Source: Cinclus cinclus (Eukaryota; Chordata; Aves; Passeriformes; Cinclidae). Taken from it: 64,000 nucleotides of DNA. The stretch covers positions 21,748,131 through 21,812,130 of the forward strand of contig NC_085050.1 of assembly GCF_963662255.1 (NCBI RefSeq), in the 5' to 3' direction. A program made the translations under genes and the position numbers. Below are positions 1 to 12,600 of the stretch, piece by piece; the first letter of the stretch is position 1; each line of letters starts with the position of its first letter. The notes under the pieces are model-generated. The model was given only the letters and a program-made list of their open reading frames with translations. It did not search any database and had not been told where the DNA came from.

Positions 1-1797
1 AAAGAGGTCGGGAAAATAATATGCATGTCAACAAATCCAGGAGCACTCATGGGAAGAACAGATTCCAGACAATTATTTATATGTTAGCAAAGGCAAGTAC
101 ACACAGCTGGGAGGGAAGGACTCCTTAAGGAGCTTGTTATCTGACACAATGGACACAATGGAAAGATGGTTCTAGGTGGAGCCTGTGGGAGCACCACATC
201 CACCATCATCTAGCTCATTGAAGACAGCTTTTCAACAGAATGAATTTTCCCTTTTTTTAAGATCAACTTAATGAGATTTCTCAAATATATATTAATATTT
301 TTTCATGGCACCTGTAAAGTTATTTTTATTGGATGATTCCTGACAAATTCAAAGAATGATTTCAGAGTGAAAAAGAGGTAGTTATAAGAAAGATATCTAA
401 TTATATAAAAAAAATGAGCCTGCTGGTCTTTTCAGGCTTTCTGAACAGCATGTTAAGCGCAAATTAATTTGTATAAGTGCGGTATATTTTATGTGGTGTC
501 TTATTTGCAAGAAAAGAATTTAAATGTGGAAAAAAAATGGTTTTAAGTATTAAAACTTCGCATTTTTTGTATTCTATTTTTGTATTATGCTGGCTGCAGT
601 CCTGAGACTGCAAAAACTAATATTCATATCATCTGATCCCTAGAGATCAACTGCAGCTTCCATTGCATGAATGATGATTATCTTCATTAGTGGCTTGTTT
701 AATTTTCACAATTCCTTGCTCTTTTTACAGTTTTAAGTAATCAGAATGGAGATGAAACAGTGAAGCACTGAAAAATATCTCTCATGATAATCCTGCCATT
801 CCAGGTGCATACAAAGAGGTAGAATTAAGTCTCTTTTAACTTGCAAACACTTCATGCAGTTGTGCTACCTATTTTATACATGTTTGTTCTAACAAGAACA
901 TAAATGAAGAGTTCATTGGAACGTTTATGCACCAAGCTTCAGAGGATTGCATCTGACAATCAAGCGTGGCGTGACAGAGGCTTTTTCGTTAGTGACAGAG
1001 TAACTGTGGTTTGTAAAACCAGGCTTGGGACCACTATTAGAATATATATGTGTATACAAATATCTCTTTAAGCCATTTATTACTATTATATTTAGTCTAC
1101 TGGAAAGTGTATTCATAATACTTTTACAAATGTATTTACTTAGTCAAATACCAACCTGCCTGAACAATCTGCTGTTGTTTTTTTTTTAAAAACTGAACAT
1201 ATTTAGTTCGTTCAGTATTATGGGACTAGAACAGATTCCATTTAAAAATCAATGTGGGCACTCTGCCCAAGCTGAGGTAGAATTGGTTGGCATTTAGAGA
1301 TTACTCAATCAGAACATTTTATTTAAAGTTTACATATAAATTTACTAGTGTAATTTTCTGTATAGTTTTACATAAACATTTTGACTGTTTCAAGAACAGA
1401 CTTGGACTACTCTGAAACCCCAAGTGTAATCTGATAAATACCTAGTTACTGTTAAACTCCACTTAGTATTCCAACACAGACAAACTGAAATATGTGTATG
1501 TACTTTTCAGCTGCTTTTCCTTTTTTTTTCTTTTTCTTTTTTTTTAAGAGTATTAAGAACGCTTTAATAAATTTTCTCTGACTTACCAAATTCCTACCTT
1601 ATCACCCTTGTGAAAGTATTCAAAAAATAGTCTGCCAGTTGAGGGACAATCCCTGTCTACAAAGGAGATAGTTAAGATTTCATCACAGGTCCTCTTCCCT
1701 GCCTCACTTCCAGCCTTTATCATAATTGTGAGAGTTAAGATGTTTGTCTCTCTTTTGCACCCGATTGGAGCACACAGATTATTGCTTTCCCTATACT
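1..1797. other. Unannotated AT-rich DNA, no gene seen
   Basis: No exon-like ORF or known repeat is visible; the only ATG ORF of 60 or more codons wholly inside is 63 codons. Small structures present: a perfect 12-bp palindrome CTCCTTAAGGAG at 121-132, a 9-bp tandem duplication (ACACAATGG) at 144-161, and a T/C-only tract at about 1514-1545. The palindrome is of a size expected by chance many times in 64 kb. Confidence 0.6.
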
Positions 1798-1833
1798 AAA
1801 AAAAAAAAAAAAAAAAAAAAGGAAAAAAAAAAA
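1798..1833. repeat. Oligo(A) tract, interrupted
   Basis: A run of 23 A, then GG, then 11 A. It could be the tail of an old retroposed sequence in + orientation. The upstream 200 bp show no recognisable element body and no target-site duplication was found, so it is recorded only as low-complexity DNA. It is the source of the poly-Phe stretch in a spurious minus-strand ORF over it. Confidence 0.9.
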
Positions 1834-2655
1834 GCAGCTGCAGTGACTTTTATTACTTACTGGTTGTGGTCCTCTCCAAAGGAGAAGTTTCAGCTGTGAC
1901 ACAGAGGTGTAAAGCAAGTACAAATTCTGTCCTGCACAAGATTTTTAGTTAAATCATAATGACCTAATTTAGAGACTGAAGAGAAAGAAAAGCATTGTCT
2001 GAAAAAATTGAAATTATTAGAAGCATTTCTTTCAGAATTGGCATTAAAAAGATTTGGAGAAGGAATCTGTTGTCAGAATAACATTGAGAATTAGAGGGAG
2101 AGGGACTGTTTGGATCTTTCACAGCTACTCAGTCTGACCAGTCTGAAAGAAGCAAATACCCTAAAGGAGGTCTTGTTATAAGAGAATGGAATTTATACTA
2201 TCTCATTTCTGTGAAAACAGAAAAAAATCTCCCCGTATTCAAATATGACACCCCTGCAAGAGGTTAAGGATACAATTAGTGTTCTGGTTTGCAGTAATAG
2301 TGTCCTTTTCAATGTACCGATCATCCACACTTAACATGTTTTTAGGTTACAATGTGGAGTGCACTTGGAGCAAATAAATGCTTTTCTGTTAGTTGAATGA
2401 GGAGTACAAGATCTGATCCAGATGCTTACCTACTGCATTCCAACCATTCACTTCACAGATCAGACTAAAGCTAGTACCAAAAGAAAACTATTTTAGCCTG
2501 CATGTGAGGCCCTCCGCATCAATTGTTTCACTTTGCAAATCTCCTCTTGTAGCAGAATTATTGCTAATACAGATGGAACCAAGATGCGAAAGGTCAGGTC
2601 AACTTCACAGCATTTATCCAAAAAGCTTTGTTATTCACATATACTTTTGGGAGGG
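1834..2655. other. Unannotated AT-rich DNA, no gene seen
   Basis: Nothing recognisable. A 103-codon plus-strand ORF (2504-2815) starts here, but it runs through the following oligo(A) tract, which yields a lysine string, and it matches no family I know. I do not call it a gene. Confidence 0.55.
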
Positions 2656-2671
2656 AAAAAAAAAAAAAAAA
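2656..2671. repeat. Oligo(A) run (16 A)
   Basis: Uninterrupted A16 preceded by GGGAGGG. There is no adjacent element body and no flanking duplication that I can see. Confidence 0.9.
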
Positions 2672-3806
2672 GGTAATTCCAAATCTCACAGCCATTTAAA
2701 ATTGTTATTGAATCTGAAATGTGCAGATGATAATATTCTATTTTGCATGTTTAGAAACTGGAGCTCAGTTAACTGGCTCATTAACATCATACAGGCATTA
2801 TTGTGTCTGAGCTGAGGATTTACCTGCTTCTTCCAATTCCCGCTTGTATATACAAAGAAAGGTGACTTTACCACAACATTAGAGAATCGAAACTCTGGTA
2901 TGAAAAACACGCTTTTCCTCAGAAATATTTACATATCTTGTATCAGCAATGCAAAAGCATTTCTCCTCTGCATACAAAAGATGGATATATATAGATGTTT
3001 GCCTCAAATACATGTACAGATCTAATAATTTAGGAAATGGGCCACTAGGCATAATGACATAGTAATATTGTAATTCTACAGGAAATGAGTAAGACACAGG
3101 TAGCATTCTTTCTTTTCCTGGTCCCAGAGACATTTGGCTTTTGCCAAGGAATCTCATTCACAAACAAAAACTTCTGTCCCAAGCAGTGAATTATGGATGG
3201 GAGAAGGAATGAATAAGCATTATACACTGCTAAGATCCACAAAGTCCAGTAAAAAGATTCCTGCTGGACAGACTTTAGATGATTTAGAAACATTTTATAG
3301 ACTAACTCACATATACTTTTCAAATTTTTAAATGTACCGTATTCTATGCAATAGAATTTTTAGCACTATTCATTTCCCGAAAATAAGAATAAGTGAAAAC
3401 ATCAACTACTATGCTACAATAAGATCTCTGATTCACCCATAGCACCAAAGTTGGTGCCATAATGACTTTAACTAGGAGAGCAGCAAATGAAAAAGGATTT
3501 TCTCTGAAAGAGACTGTGGTAATCACACTTGCCTGAATGTTTTCTTCAGTCAATGAACAGCTATGTTCAATTAATATTGAAAATTCCTGTTCAGAATACA
3601 GGATAATATTTTGACTACAAATAATGACCTATGATAAAAAGACACGTGCTAAAAGTACTTAGACAATAAGTAATTTCCCCCACTGAATAAAAATCTAAAA
3701 ATGCATAACATATCCATAAATTGTGCCATAAATTACTGCCTAATTATAGGAGGGAAACATTAAGTCAGCAATACTCAAAGCAAGATGAGCTACAGAATTT
3801 CTGTTT
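2672..3806. other. Unannotated AT-rich DNA, no gene seen
   Basis: Several overlapping ORFs of 65-92 codons occur on both strands (for example 2879-3157 and 3045-3323, minus). They overlap each other in different frames, lack recognisable motifs and are not flanked by a consistent splice-site pattern. The stretch is best read as non-coding. Confidence 0.5.
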
Positions 3807-3842
3807 GTAACCTTATACGTAACCTTATACGTAACCTTATAT
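3807..3842. repeat. 12-bp x 3 tandem repeat
   Basis: Three head-to-tail copies of GTAACCTTATAC at 3807-3818, 3819-3830 and 3831-3842. The first two are identical and the third ends in T instead of C. This is a small minisatellite that probably arose by slippage or short duplication. The near-identity of the copies suggests recent origin. Confidence 0.95.
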
Positions 3843-5465
3843 AGTCATATTGTGAAATAATTAGATCTACTGACATTGTGCACTGTGATGGAAAAAGTAA
3901 TTTGTGAAGAAGGATTTTTCAGAGAGTATCTGTCCTAGAGATTATATACTGCACAGCTGTATGTCATTACCTTAGGCATTTCCTTGCTGGTGATTCCCCT
4001 GCCAATATAATTAATGTTGTGCACATGCACTCTGTATTTTGTCTGCAGTATATTTGCAATAGATCAAACACATCTAATAAAAAATGGTTGCCACAACCTT
4101 AAAAATATTAAGCTCACAAATAAATTTCTCATTCTGCACAAGTGACATTTAAGAAAAACCTCAAGCACATAAATTGCTTAAATTCTACACACTATATTGT
4201 CTTCCAAGATTTGAGACTGAATAAAGGTGATATACAAGGAGAAAACTGAGAGACACTATGGGAATTACTGTGTAGGGAAGTCCCATACTAGCTTCTTTAA
4301 ATAATCCATTGGCTCGTCTGGTCCTCTATGAAAATAAGAGTGACAAAAATAGCAAGAAGAAAGTCACCATGGAAAGAATTTTGCAACAGGATAGACTTAG
4401 GTGCAATTCATAACCTTCTTCATTCTCACATACTTCTTCATCTTTACTTTTGCAACTTTTCTATGTATCTTTTGGGATTAGCGGTTAGTAAAACAATAGG
4501 AAGAATCTCCTTCATTATCACTCTTGAGGACCTTTTCCTCCTTCATTTAAACCTGCTTTGAGCTGTAGGCAGTAAGGGAGGATTAAGGAATCAGGTAAAC
4601 AGAGCATTCAGTGGGAGAGCATTGTCTTTCCCATTTGTTGAAAAAGGTGTCCTTTGAAAGAAAACTATGATATCATGCAACAAAGAATCCTCAAAACACA
4701 CAGCAGACAAAAAACCTGCTGTATCACTTCCTCATTGACAGTATTAGGAAACAGGTACACAGAATGCTCAAAAATGAAAAGCAATCTAGATGAGGGAAAA
4801 CTGCCTGAAAACAGTCTATAAGAAAAGAAAGGTGAAGCACCAGGAATCTGGAAGAGTGAACATAATTTTCTCACTACTAGAACTCCTAGGACCAAGTCTG
4901 CTATCTGGGGTAAATGTAACAGAGGCTCAGCACACCTGACAGAGTGCTTGGATCCTTCTCATCCTCATATGTAGAATCGTTTTTTTTTTCTTTTCCCAAG
5001 CCTTCTACATTGAAATATGTGGAACTCAGTATTAGTTATCCATTCTATGGCATTCAAATAGTCAATAGCTATTTCACTGAATTGCAGAAGTTCCTGATTT
5101 TTCAGGTCTTCCTCAGAGAAAGAGAGGAACCCAAATAATAGGCATCCACTCCATTGCAATACTCCCAGATACGTTTTTATTTGCATTAATATTATAAGAA
5201 AACAAAACTGAAATCCTGAGATTGTGTTTGAAACTACTTTTTAAAAACATTATTTTATATATGCTTAATCAAATAATGTGATGTTCAACCTTGAGTCTAA
5301 TCTGTAAAATTAATTTCATAAGTACCTCATGAGTACCTTTAGTGTACTGCCAACCCTCCTCTCTGCTTCTCAAGGTAATGCCAAGTTAACAGACTGCTAA
5401 ATGAGTACAAGGGATCCCCACATTCAGTTATCTAGTGGGAGGAAGCAGAGAAAAGCGAGCAGTTA
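3843..5465. other. Unannotated AT-rich DNA, no gene seen
   Basis: No repeat family or exon is recognised. The longest ORFs are 76-77 codons (4328-4561 plus, 4665-4895 minus) and resemble nothing known to me. Confidence 0.55.
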
Positions 5466-5586
5466 GGTTTTTGGGTTTTCAACTTGCCTGGTTTTTTTGG
5501 TTTGTTTGAGGTATTTTTAGTTTTAATTTTTGTTTGCTTTGCTAGTGTTTTGTTTTTATGAAAAAAAAAAAAGAAACAAAAAAAAA
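5466..5586. repeat. Low-complexity G/T-rich then A-rich tract
   Basis: About 90 bp dominated by T and G (repeated GTTTT/GTTTG units) is followed directly by an A-rich stretch (A12, GAAAC, then A9). The strand asymmetry switches abruptly at about 5560, from T-rich to A-rich, so the two halves could partly fold back on each other. The pairing is not a clean inverted repeat. Confidence 0.75.
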
Positions 5587-8177
5587 TATTATTCTCTATC
5601 TTTTGCCACACAGTCACCACGTTACTATTAATTTTATAGACAGGTCATTTCCAGTTTGGGATTGGTTTTTAAAAGGCTTTTATAGACATTTGAAAATGTG
5701 TGAAAAGATCGATAGGTACTGGAAGGTTAAAAATTCTTTTTTACCCTGCAAATTATTTTGGTACAAAATAGAGGGCAATTCATAGCAAAAATAGCTTGTA
5801 ACTGTCTGAAAACAAAATCACCTAGATCAGATAGCCCTTGGACTAGCTTCTTCATGGATGTTTGTGGTGCTATATGATCTATCTTTAGGCCATATCTAAA
5901 TTTGGAGGATTGCTGGTTTTCAGGGCTTATATTCAAATGCTCAGATGCTCAAATCTAGGCTTCAGTACTAAGATGTGAAAAGCAGTAGCATCAGGCTTAA
6001 ACACGGGTACAGTTTAAGCTTTAAAACGTAAATATAAGACCCAGTTCCTTTCACAATGCTCTTTCAATTCACCATTTCCTGCTTCAATTGATGATTTTAC
6101 TCGCTTCGTTTCTGGTTTCACATTGTAGAAAATCTTTAATTTCTGATGTTTTACAGCAGCATAGTTAAAAATACAACAAATAGCACTGAAATATATTTCA
6201 GTACACAGTTCCAACACACACTTCTCTTAGTCAACAACAGTTATCAGACCAGAGAAATATAAGTAGGCAGAAAGTATCTTTTTTCCCTTCTAAATCCTGA
6301 CCTTTCATATTTTGTTCTTCCTCAGCACTTAACAAGTACATTGTAAAAGGCAGTTGCAGTCACTAACTTTTCTAAAAACCATACTAGTAACAGTGCCATC
6401 CAGAAAGTGCTGGGTTTAGACTCTCCACAGCCTGAAGAGATTCATACTCATCCATTACCATGGAGATGTTTTACCCTCAGAGTTGCATGCTTCCAAAACA
6501 CTAAACCCTGTTCATCTGGTTGCAAGGATGACTGCCTATTCTAAGGAGTGATTTTTGAAATTTCATAGGAGTAGAGGTGTTTTCTCAAAATCCCTTCTGC
6601 TCTGCAGAGGGTAGTAGTATTTCAAAAACAACTTTTTGTGCTTTTTCTTTTGACTAGCTGTAAGAGATGGCATGCAGGTTTCTCTCTTCTGCCAAGAGTC
6701 CACCCCTAGGTGCCTAGCTCACCACATTTGAAAGCTTCAAGAGTTAACAGAGGGAATAAGTAATTCTAGAGGCCAAGAGCCTGAAAGGTATGCCTTGTGA
6801 TGTACAAAGTATAGCTAAGTATAAATCTTTCCTTCAAGATTTTTAGGAATCAGACCAATTACATTTTCAACTCTACATTGTGTGTTGAAATAATGACAAA
6901 ATAATAATGATTTCAAACAGCAATTACCCAATGGGAATGCACTCTCGGTATAACATAGAAAATCTGGCATTATGTCTTCACATTTAATAACAAGCTTGTT
7001 TCACTTACAGTCAGTGTCAGAGATGAAATAAAGTCACCCAATACAATGGGGGACTTATTTTACTGATTCATTGTCTCCACTAGCATTCAGAAGACATGCC
7101 AGTCTTTTCACAAAAGACAACATTTTTCTTCTGCACTATAAGATTTTTTATATAAAACTCTATTCACTGATTCACAGATTTATTTGAACATGCTTCATTA
7201 TAAGACCTGCCAGTATGATGCTGGGGTATTAACATTTCATATGGGTCATTTCTCTGTATTTTTTTCAGAAAAGAAAGAGAAAACTTGACTGGTTAAAATT
7301 TTATAGTATGCTCCAAGAAGCACAGGATATAAGACTTTCAACAGCACAAAATAAAGTTCAGAACCTGAAGTGGTTTTGGTCTTAATTTCAAGTTTTAATT
7401 TAGTGTGGTGAACTTGGTTTCTGACTCCTTGAATGCATTCTATAACCCTAAATGCCCTATGCACATGCTTCAAAATACATCATGTATCAGCTGAGGCAGC
7501 CAAAACCAATGCTGAGGAAATATTTCTTAAATCCTGCAAATTTTGGGGCATGCCTTGGTTATATCTACGTCCAAGCAGTCCTTAAGGTCTGTATTTCAGT
7601 ATAGAGCTCTTGCAAAATCAGTCACTGTGCCCAGAGCATTCATCTAAGGACAAAGATCATCCATCTAATTAACTCTTAATTAAATCTAACCCTTGAAATA
7701 CTCTCAGGTAATGAAACATTCTGGCCTTCTTGCAAGGTTTTCTAAGTATCTTCATTCAATCTTAGTAGCTAACTGCAGATTTTGGGGGTGAAGTGGGAAG
7801 CAGGTTTAAACACAATCTGCATAGACAGCAGATTACTTGAAAAGTAGAATTCAGGCTGTCTGCTAACAGTTAGGGTCACCTTTTACCTTAGAGCCAAGAC
7901 AGCAGAACTGTTCAAACCTCACTGATATTTTTGTTGTTTTGTACCACTTCTGTCATGAACAACATGGCCAAGGTAATTGTAATATGAACACAATATGTGG
8001 AATGGGGAGCAATGTGGAGTGTGTGGGATTTGTCACGTGTAGCAGGTTTCCATGACCCTTTTTTCATAAATGTTCATGTTAGTAGAGTTTGTGCTAATGC
8101 AGTAGAGAGCTCTTGAGCAAAATCAATCACAGTATAAATTTCTCTGGTAGTACAGAGTACATAATAATAACCAAATC
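5587..8177. other. Unannotated AT-rich DNA, no gene seen
   Basis: No element or gene is recognised. The stretch at about 6850-7080 has a mixed composition with ATTA/CAAT-type sites and few homopolymers, so it could be conserved non-coding DNA; there is no direct support for that. ORFs here are 75 codons or shorter. Confidence 0.5.
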
Positions 8178-8219
8178 CGAAACAAAACATAACAACAAAA
8201 ACCAAAACAAAAATAAAAA
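8178..8219. repeat. A-rich (CAAAA)n-like low-complexity tract
   Basis: Roughly 40 bp made almost only of A and C with irregular AAC, CAAAA and ATAAA units, ending in AAAAAG. No element body was identified on its 5' side. Confidence 0.7.
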
Positions 8220-9617
8220 GCAGAGGGATATGTAAGAACAATTTACAAATATTTTCAATTTTCTAAATACAGCAAAGAATATTTTTTTCTTTAGTACTGT
8301 TTGAATAACAAGTACCCTAAACTCTTCATGCTTTCTATTTTATTGTTCATCTAATTCTCCTATACGTTATTCACAAGCATATATAAACACAAACTTTGTT
8401 CAGAATAATCCATGGAGGTCCCCAGAAACTACATAGCATTAGAGCTGCTACTGGTTTAGTCCCTGGATGGAGCATGGAATTTGACCAATGGCTCAGTGTA
8501 CAGTTAAGTGATAAAGGAAAGAAAAGGTCAGAAAATACAGACGTAAAATAGTCAGAGAGGGTCTGTGAAAGGCAAATGGTGGACATGAGAACTATCCTCT
8601 GTGAGGAAGAAAGGAAAGCAAAGGGTGTCTTGTCTAAGAGTTAGTTTAGGATGGAGAGGAAGGAAAGCCCAGAGCTACAAAGGAAATAGTAATAGAGAAT
8701 AGCTGTCAAAGGAAATTGGGTATTTTAAAATAAATATCTTTTTTTCTAGATGAGTCAAAGGGCCCTGGCTCCCTGTAGCTGAGCCTAGGGTAAAGGATGA
8801 AGATTAAAGAGAGTGGATACTTGGAGCTATGTACAAGGCTGGGAACTGGAAAGAATTATGTACAAACAGCCAAGGGCTGATGCAAGAACTCTCCAGTGGA
8901 GAGTTTGGTTCCTGGACGGAGAGGGATCCCCTTGGGTATGATAACCTATATATGGTTAGAGATGGGGTTCAGAGCAAAAGAGAGCTCATAGCTACAGCTA
9001 ATGGACTTGGGAAAGGGGCTGCCAGAAGAAATATCACTGAGGAATTTTTGGCCTTGCAGAAGGCAAGGGTACCTTGCCCAAATTTCAGTGTAGCAATTGG
9101 ATCCAGGGAAAGAATAAACCCAGAACTGACATTTTCAGAGGAGTTACATAATACTTTTCAATGTAAACTATGTGTTGATTCTTATCTTCTTCTGTGGCTG
9201 TATGCTCTCCAGACAAGATAATCTATTAATGACATTTTTTTGCTGGACATTTTGTTATGCCACTGGGCCAAGGGAACTAGCACAAGTATCAGAAAACCTT
9301 CATAACAGCAAATGATGTATGTCCAACTGAGAATGGAGATTGAATTGAGGAGGCAGATCTTGGTTTTAATATCTTTGGGAGAAGGTTATTCCAGTTTAAA
9401 GTAGAATTAAAATTAACTCTAGAAAGAAAAAATCCCATATGTATAATTTTTGCTTATTTCTTGGTTAAAATGTTGGACTGACAAGTCTGCAGAAGATGTG
9501 TCTGGGTCTCCAAATTCTGGCTCCAAAGCAATACAGTAAGTTTGGAAAGCAAGAAAACAAAACATCAAAATAATATCAGTAACTAAAGAGCACATTGTTA
9601 AGATAGTGGTGTGAAAC
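8220..9617. other. Unannotated DNA with a 130-codon ORF
   Basis: The stretch 8560-9220 is purine-rich on the plus strand. It carries a 130-codon ATG ORF at 8829-9221. The predicted peptide has no signal peptide, membrane segment, repeat or motif I recognise. The purine bias lowers the stop-codon rate on this strand, which is enough to explain the length. It could belong to an uncharacterised transcript, but nothing here shows that. Confidence 0.45.
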
Positions 9618-9632
9618 AAAAAAAAAAAAAAA
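9618..9632. repeat. Oligo(A) run (15 A)
   Basis: Uninterrupted A15 in AT-rich DNA. No adjacent recognisable element. Confidence 0.9.
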
Positions 9633-12600
9633 GAGTAATTTTGTAGTTAAATTACAGCAGGATCCTACAGGCTTCTGTTACACCAGCAATAAGATAGATG
9701 AGGCCATATTCATAGGAGAGAGAAATGACATGAGTTTTCTCTGTGGTAGAGCAGGAGAGCTGGAAATAGCACAGCAGATCTGACCACCACCTAATTAATC
9801 TACAACCATTTCTGAGAAATAAGAAACACTTTAGGTAACCATACATTTTGTGAATAGACTATTTTACCTTAACTGTATAGAACATTGTCTGGAATTATTC
9901 CAGTTAATTTTTTTTCTTGACCTAAAATACTATTTGTTATACTACAGATGAACCACTATTTTAAATCCTTTTTCCCTAGTTATTTTTTAGAGAAAAAAAC
10001 ACATTACCATTAGAGTATCTTTCCCCACTATCAACACATCTTCCTCTTATATATTGCATTATTTCAGGGAGTTTTGCTACTGCCTTCACTGGATTTCTAA
10101 TTAATTTTCTTCTGTCTTTTAAAAGTGATGTTTTGCTGCATAAAGACAGTGATAAATCTTAGACCACAACTGCTAGGATTTTAGGAAATTACTTTATTGG
10201 TAATAACTTGGCAGTGAGAATCCCTCAATCAATAGTAAAGTGACTCATGTGTCTCGACTTTGTCTTTGGAAAGGCAGTGCAGACTATTAATTTCTTAGTG
10301 CTGCAGATTTTGAGTGCATGAGCATACGGAAAGGACATTTAGGCACACATGTGCACCACTCAATGAAAGCATAAGACTTTAGCCTTATTCAGAACATAGA
10401 AATTATATGAATTAAATTTAGCTCGTACAGATATCTGTATGTTCTTCTAATAGTAAATAAGCCAATAAATTAGTAAGAAGGACTACTCTATTACTCTTTC
10501 TATTCCCAAATTCAAAAGGCTGCTTAATGCATCAACTGCTTTGACTTCTGGTTTAACAGAAGTATGGAAATTCATGAGTAAAACTTTTAAGCATTTTTCT
10601 GTTTTCTACCAGGAATTCCAGATAAGTTCTAGTATTCAGTAGAGGACAGAGAAAAAGTATAATAATTTATATTCTCAGAAAGGATACAGTTTAATGTAAG
10701 AAGCAATTGCCATTATATTTTGGGTTTGACTTCAATGGTTTGGGTTTAAAAATTTAATATTTGATTATATGTATTTTTGTCATTCTTTGATTGACTACTA
10801 AAAGCAGTTGTGTAGCTTCAAACTCTGAAGATGTAGGTAAATAAAATTCAAACCATGAATATATGAATCTTAGCATTTATTATACTGATCTACTTAAAAT
10901 GATTTATAGTTTCAATAAATGTAATAAAAATGGTGTAGCTACTGAGATTGTATCATTGAAATCAAAGCAAATTCAGCTAGATACTGGAAATTCCACTTCC
11001 AGATCAACGTATATACAAGAAAAACACTCAATTAGATCATAGATTCTTAGGGAAGCTATATCATTCAAGTCTTTAGAACTTTTCAGACTGAAGACCAAGA
11101 ATAAAGAAATAAATTAACCAGTTCTCATTTATTATATTTTGAATTTTTCCTTTTAAAGAATATTTCTAAAAGCTTTTTCTATATCTTTGGGGCTTCAACT
11201 GAATTTTGTTTGGGTCATCCATGTGAAGGTTAATAGAACTTTGATATTTTGTTAATACTTGCACACCTTCCAGTTTGACGAAAGTGAAGAAAATCCATGC
11301 TTAGAATAATCAACAGACAGCAGTATTTTTCAAACACAATCAAAGTGACAGTGCAAGAAGAAGCAGGGAGAAATTGATTAAGTAAAAAAAAATACCTGGT
11401 AACTTTAGCTGGATGATTAATAGTGTATCACAGAACTCAAGAAACAGATGTTTATTAATGACAAGAGGAATGGAAATGCCAAACAGGAAAGTGAAAGGAA
11501 TACTAACCCTTGAAAGCAGAGCTGTGCCAGGAGACAGGGGGACATAAGGGAGCCCTGCCAGGAGAGGAAGGACATATGGAAGCCGTTGAAGTAGCAGCAT
11601 ATCTGTCATTATAAATATTAGAGGACTTTTGGACTTACTTAGGGTAAGCAGTGATTAATTTTCAGAATAGAAAAATCTGTTGGACTAATGTAAGACAGAG
11701 AAATCTGGAAGATATGTCTTCAGAGAAGTTTGGATGATGAACAAAAACTCATTCAAAGGCAGAAATGCCCTTGACTGGATCCTGCATTTAATTCCTCAAT
11801 CAGTAAGGTCTAAGGTAATCCACTTAGAGATGCTCTAAGCAGGGCCAAAATAGGCAAAGCCAGAAAGTATGAGTCCTTTTGTGGACTGGAAGAGCTACTG
11901 TCTCCACAGTGTTTTCCACTTCTCAATCCTTCATTGGAAGGAATAAATTAGATTCACTAAAAGATATAAACCTATAGAAAGGAAGTGCAAAACTTACTCA
12001 AGTGGCACCTGGTTCCTGGAAGTACTGGGCAGATCTGCAGGATTCAGAGGGAAAACAGCTGTGTCCAGGCAACCTTTAGCTCATCCACTCAGCTCCAAAA
12101 ACGACCTTGGATGTGAAAGCTGGAATTAATGCAGGACTTTCTGCCACAGCTTTCCAGACACAGCAGATATCCAGCACAGTGCTGAGGTTGAAAAGACACA
12201 TCACCCAAGGCCATTGACCATCAACCCTACCCACACTTTCTAAATCTTTCAGTGCTCAAGATCCTCATATTTGATGGCAAAAGGGTTATAAAATGTTCTC
12301 AGAGACAGGAAGCAACGCTAGTTCTATATACATCTTGCGCTAAGTTTTAGGGGCTTTTTGTATGATGTGCCCTTCATATTTGGGACATCCATTGTGAAGT
12401 TGGTAGGTTGATTCTGTGTGGTAATAATTGGCTCGTGCAGACCATTGCCCTTTCTTTGTGGTTCATAGGGGAAGAAGCACTGCAGTTCTACCCCCGGAGA
12501 CCTCTTGAACTGTTACTACCACTTGAATAAATATCCACACAAACAACACAAACAGATTCTGATGGCTTATCACACATTAAGTACTATATTAAATTTTGGC

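Noticed and set aside
2504..2815. 103-codon ORF with a lysine run
   Set aside because: The lysines come from translation of the A16 tract; the rest is unrecognised.
11035..11100. Possible CR1 3' end (ATCATAGATTCTTAGG...)
   Set aside because: Only one octamer-like unit, and the following bases do not follow any CR1 3' UTR order I know.
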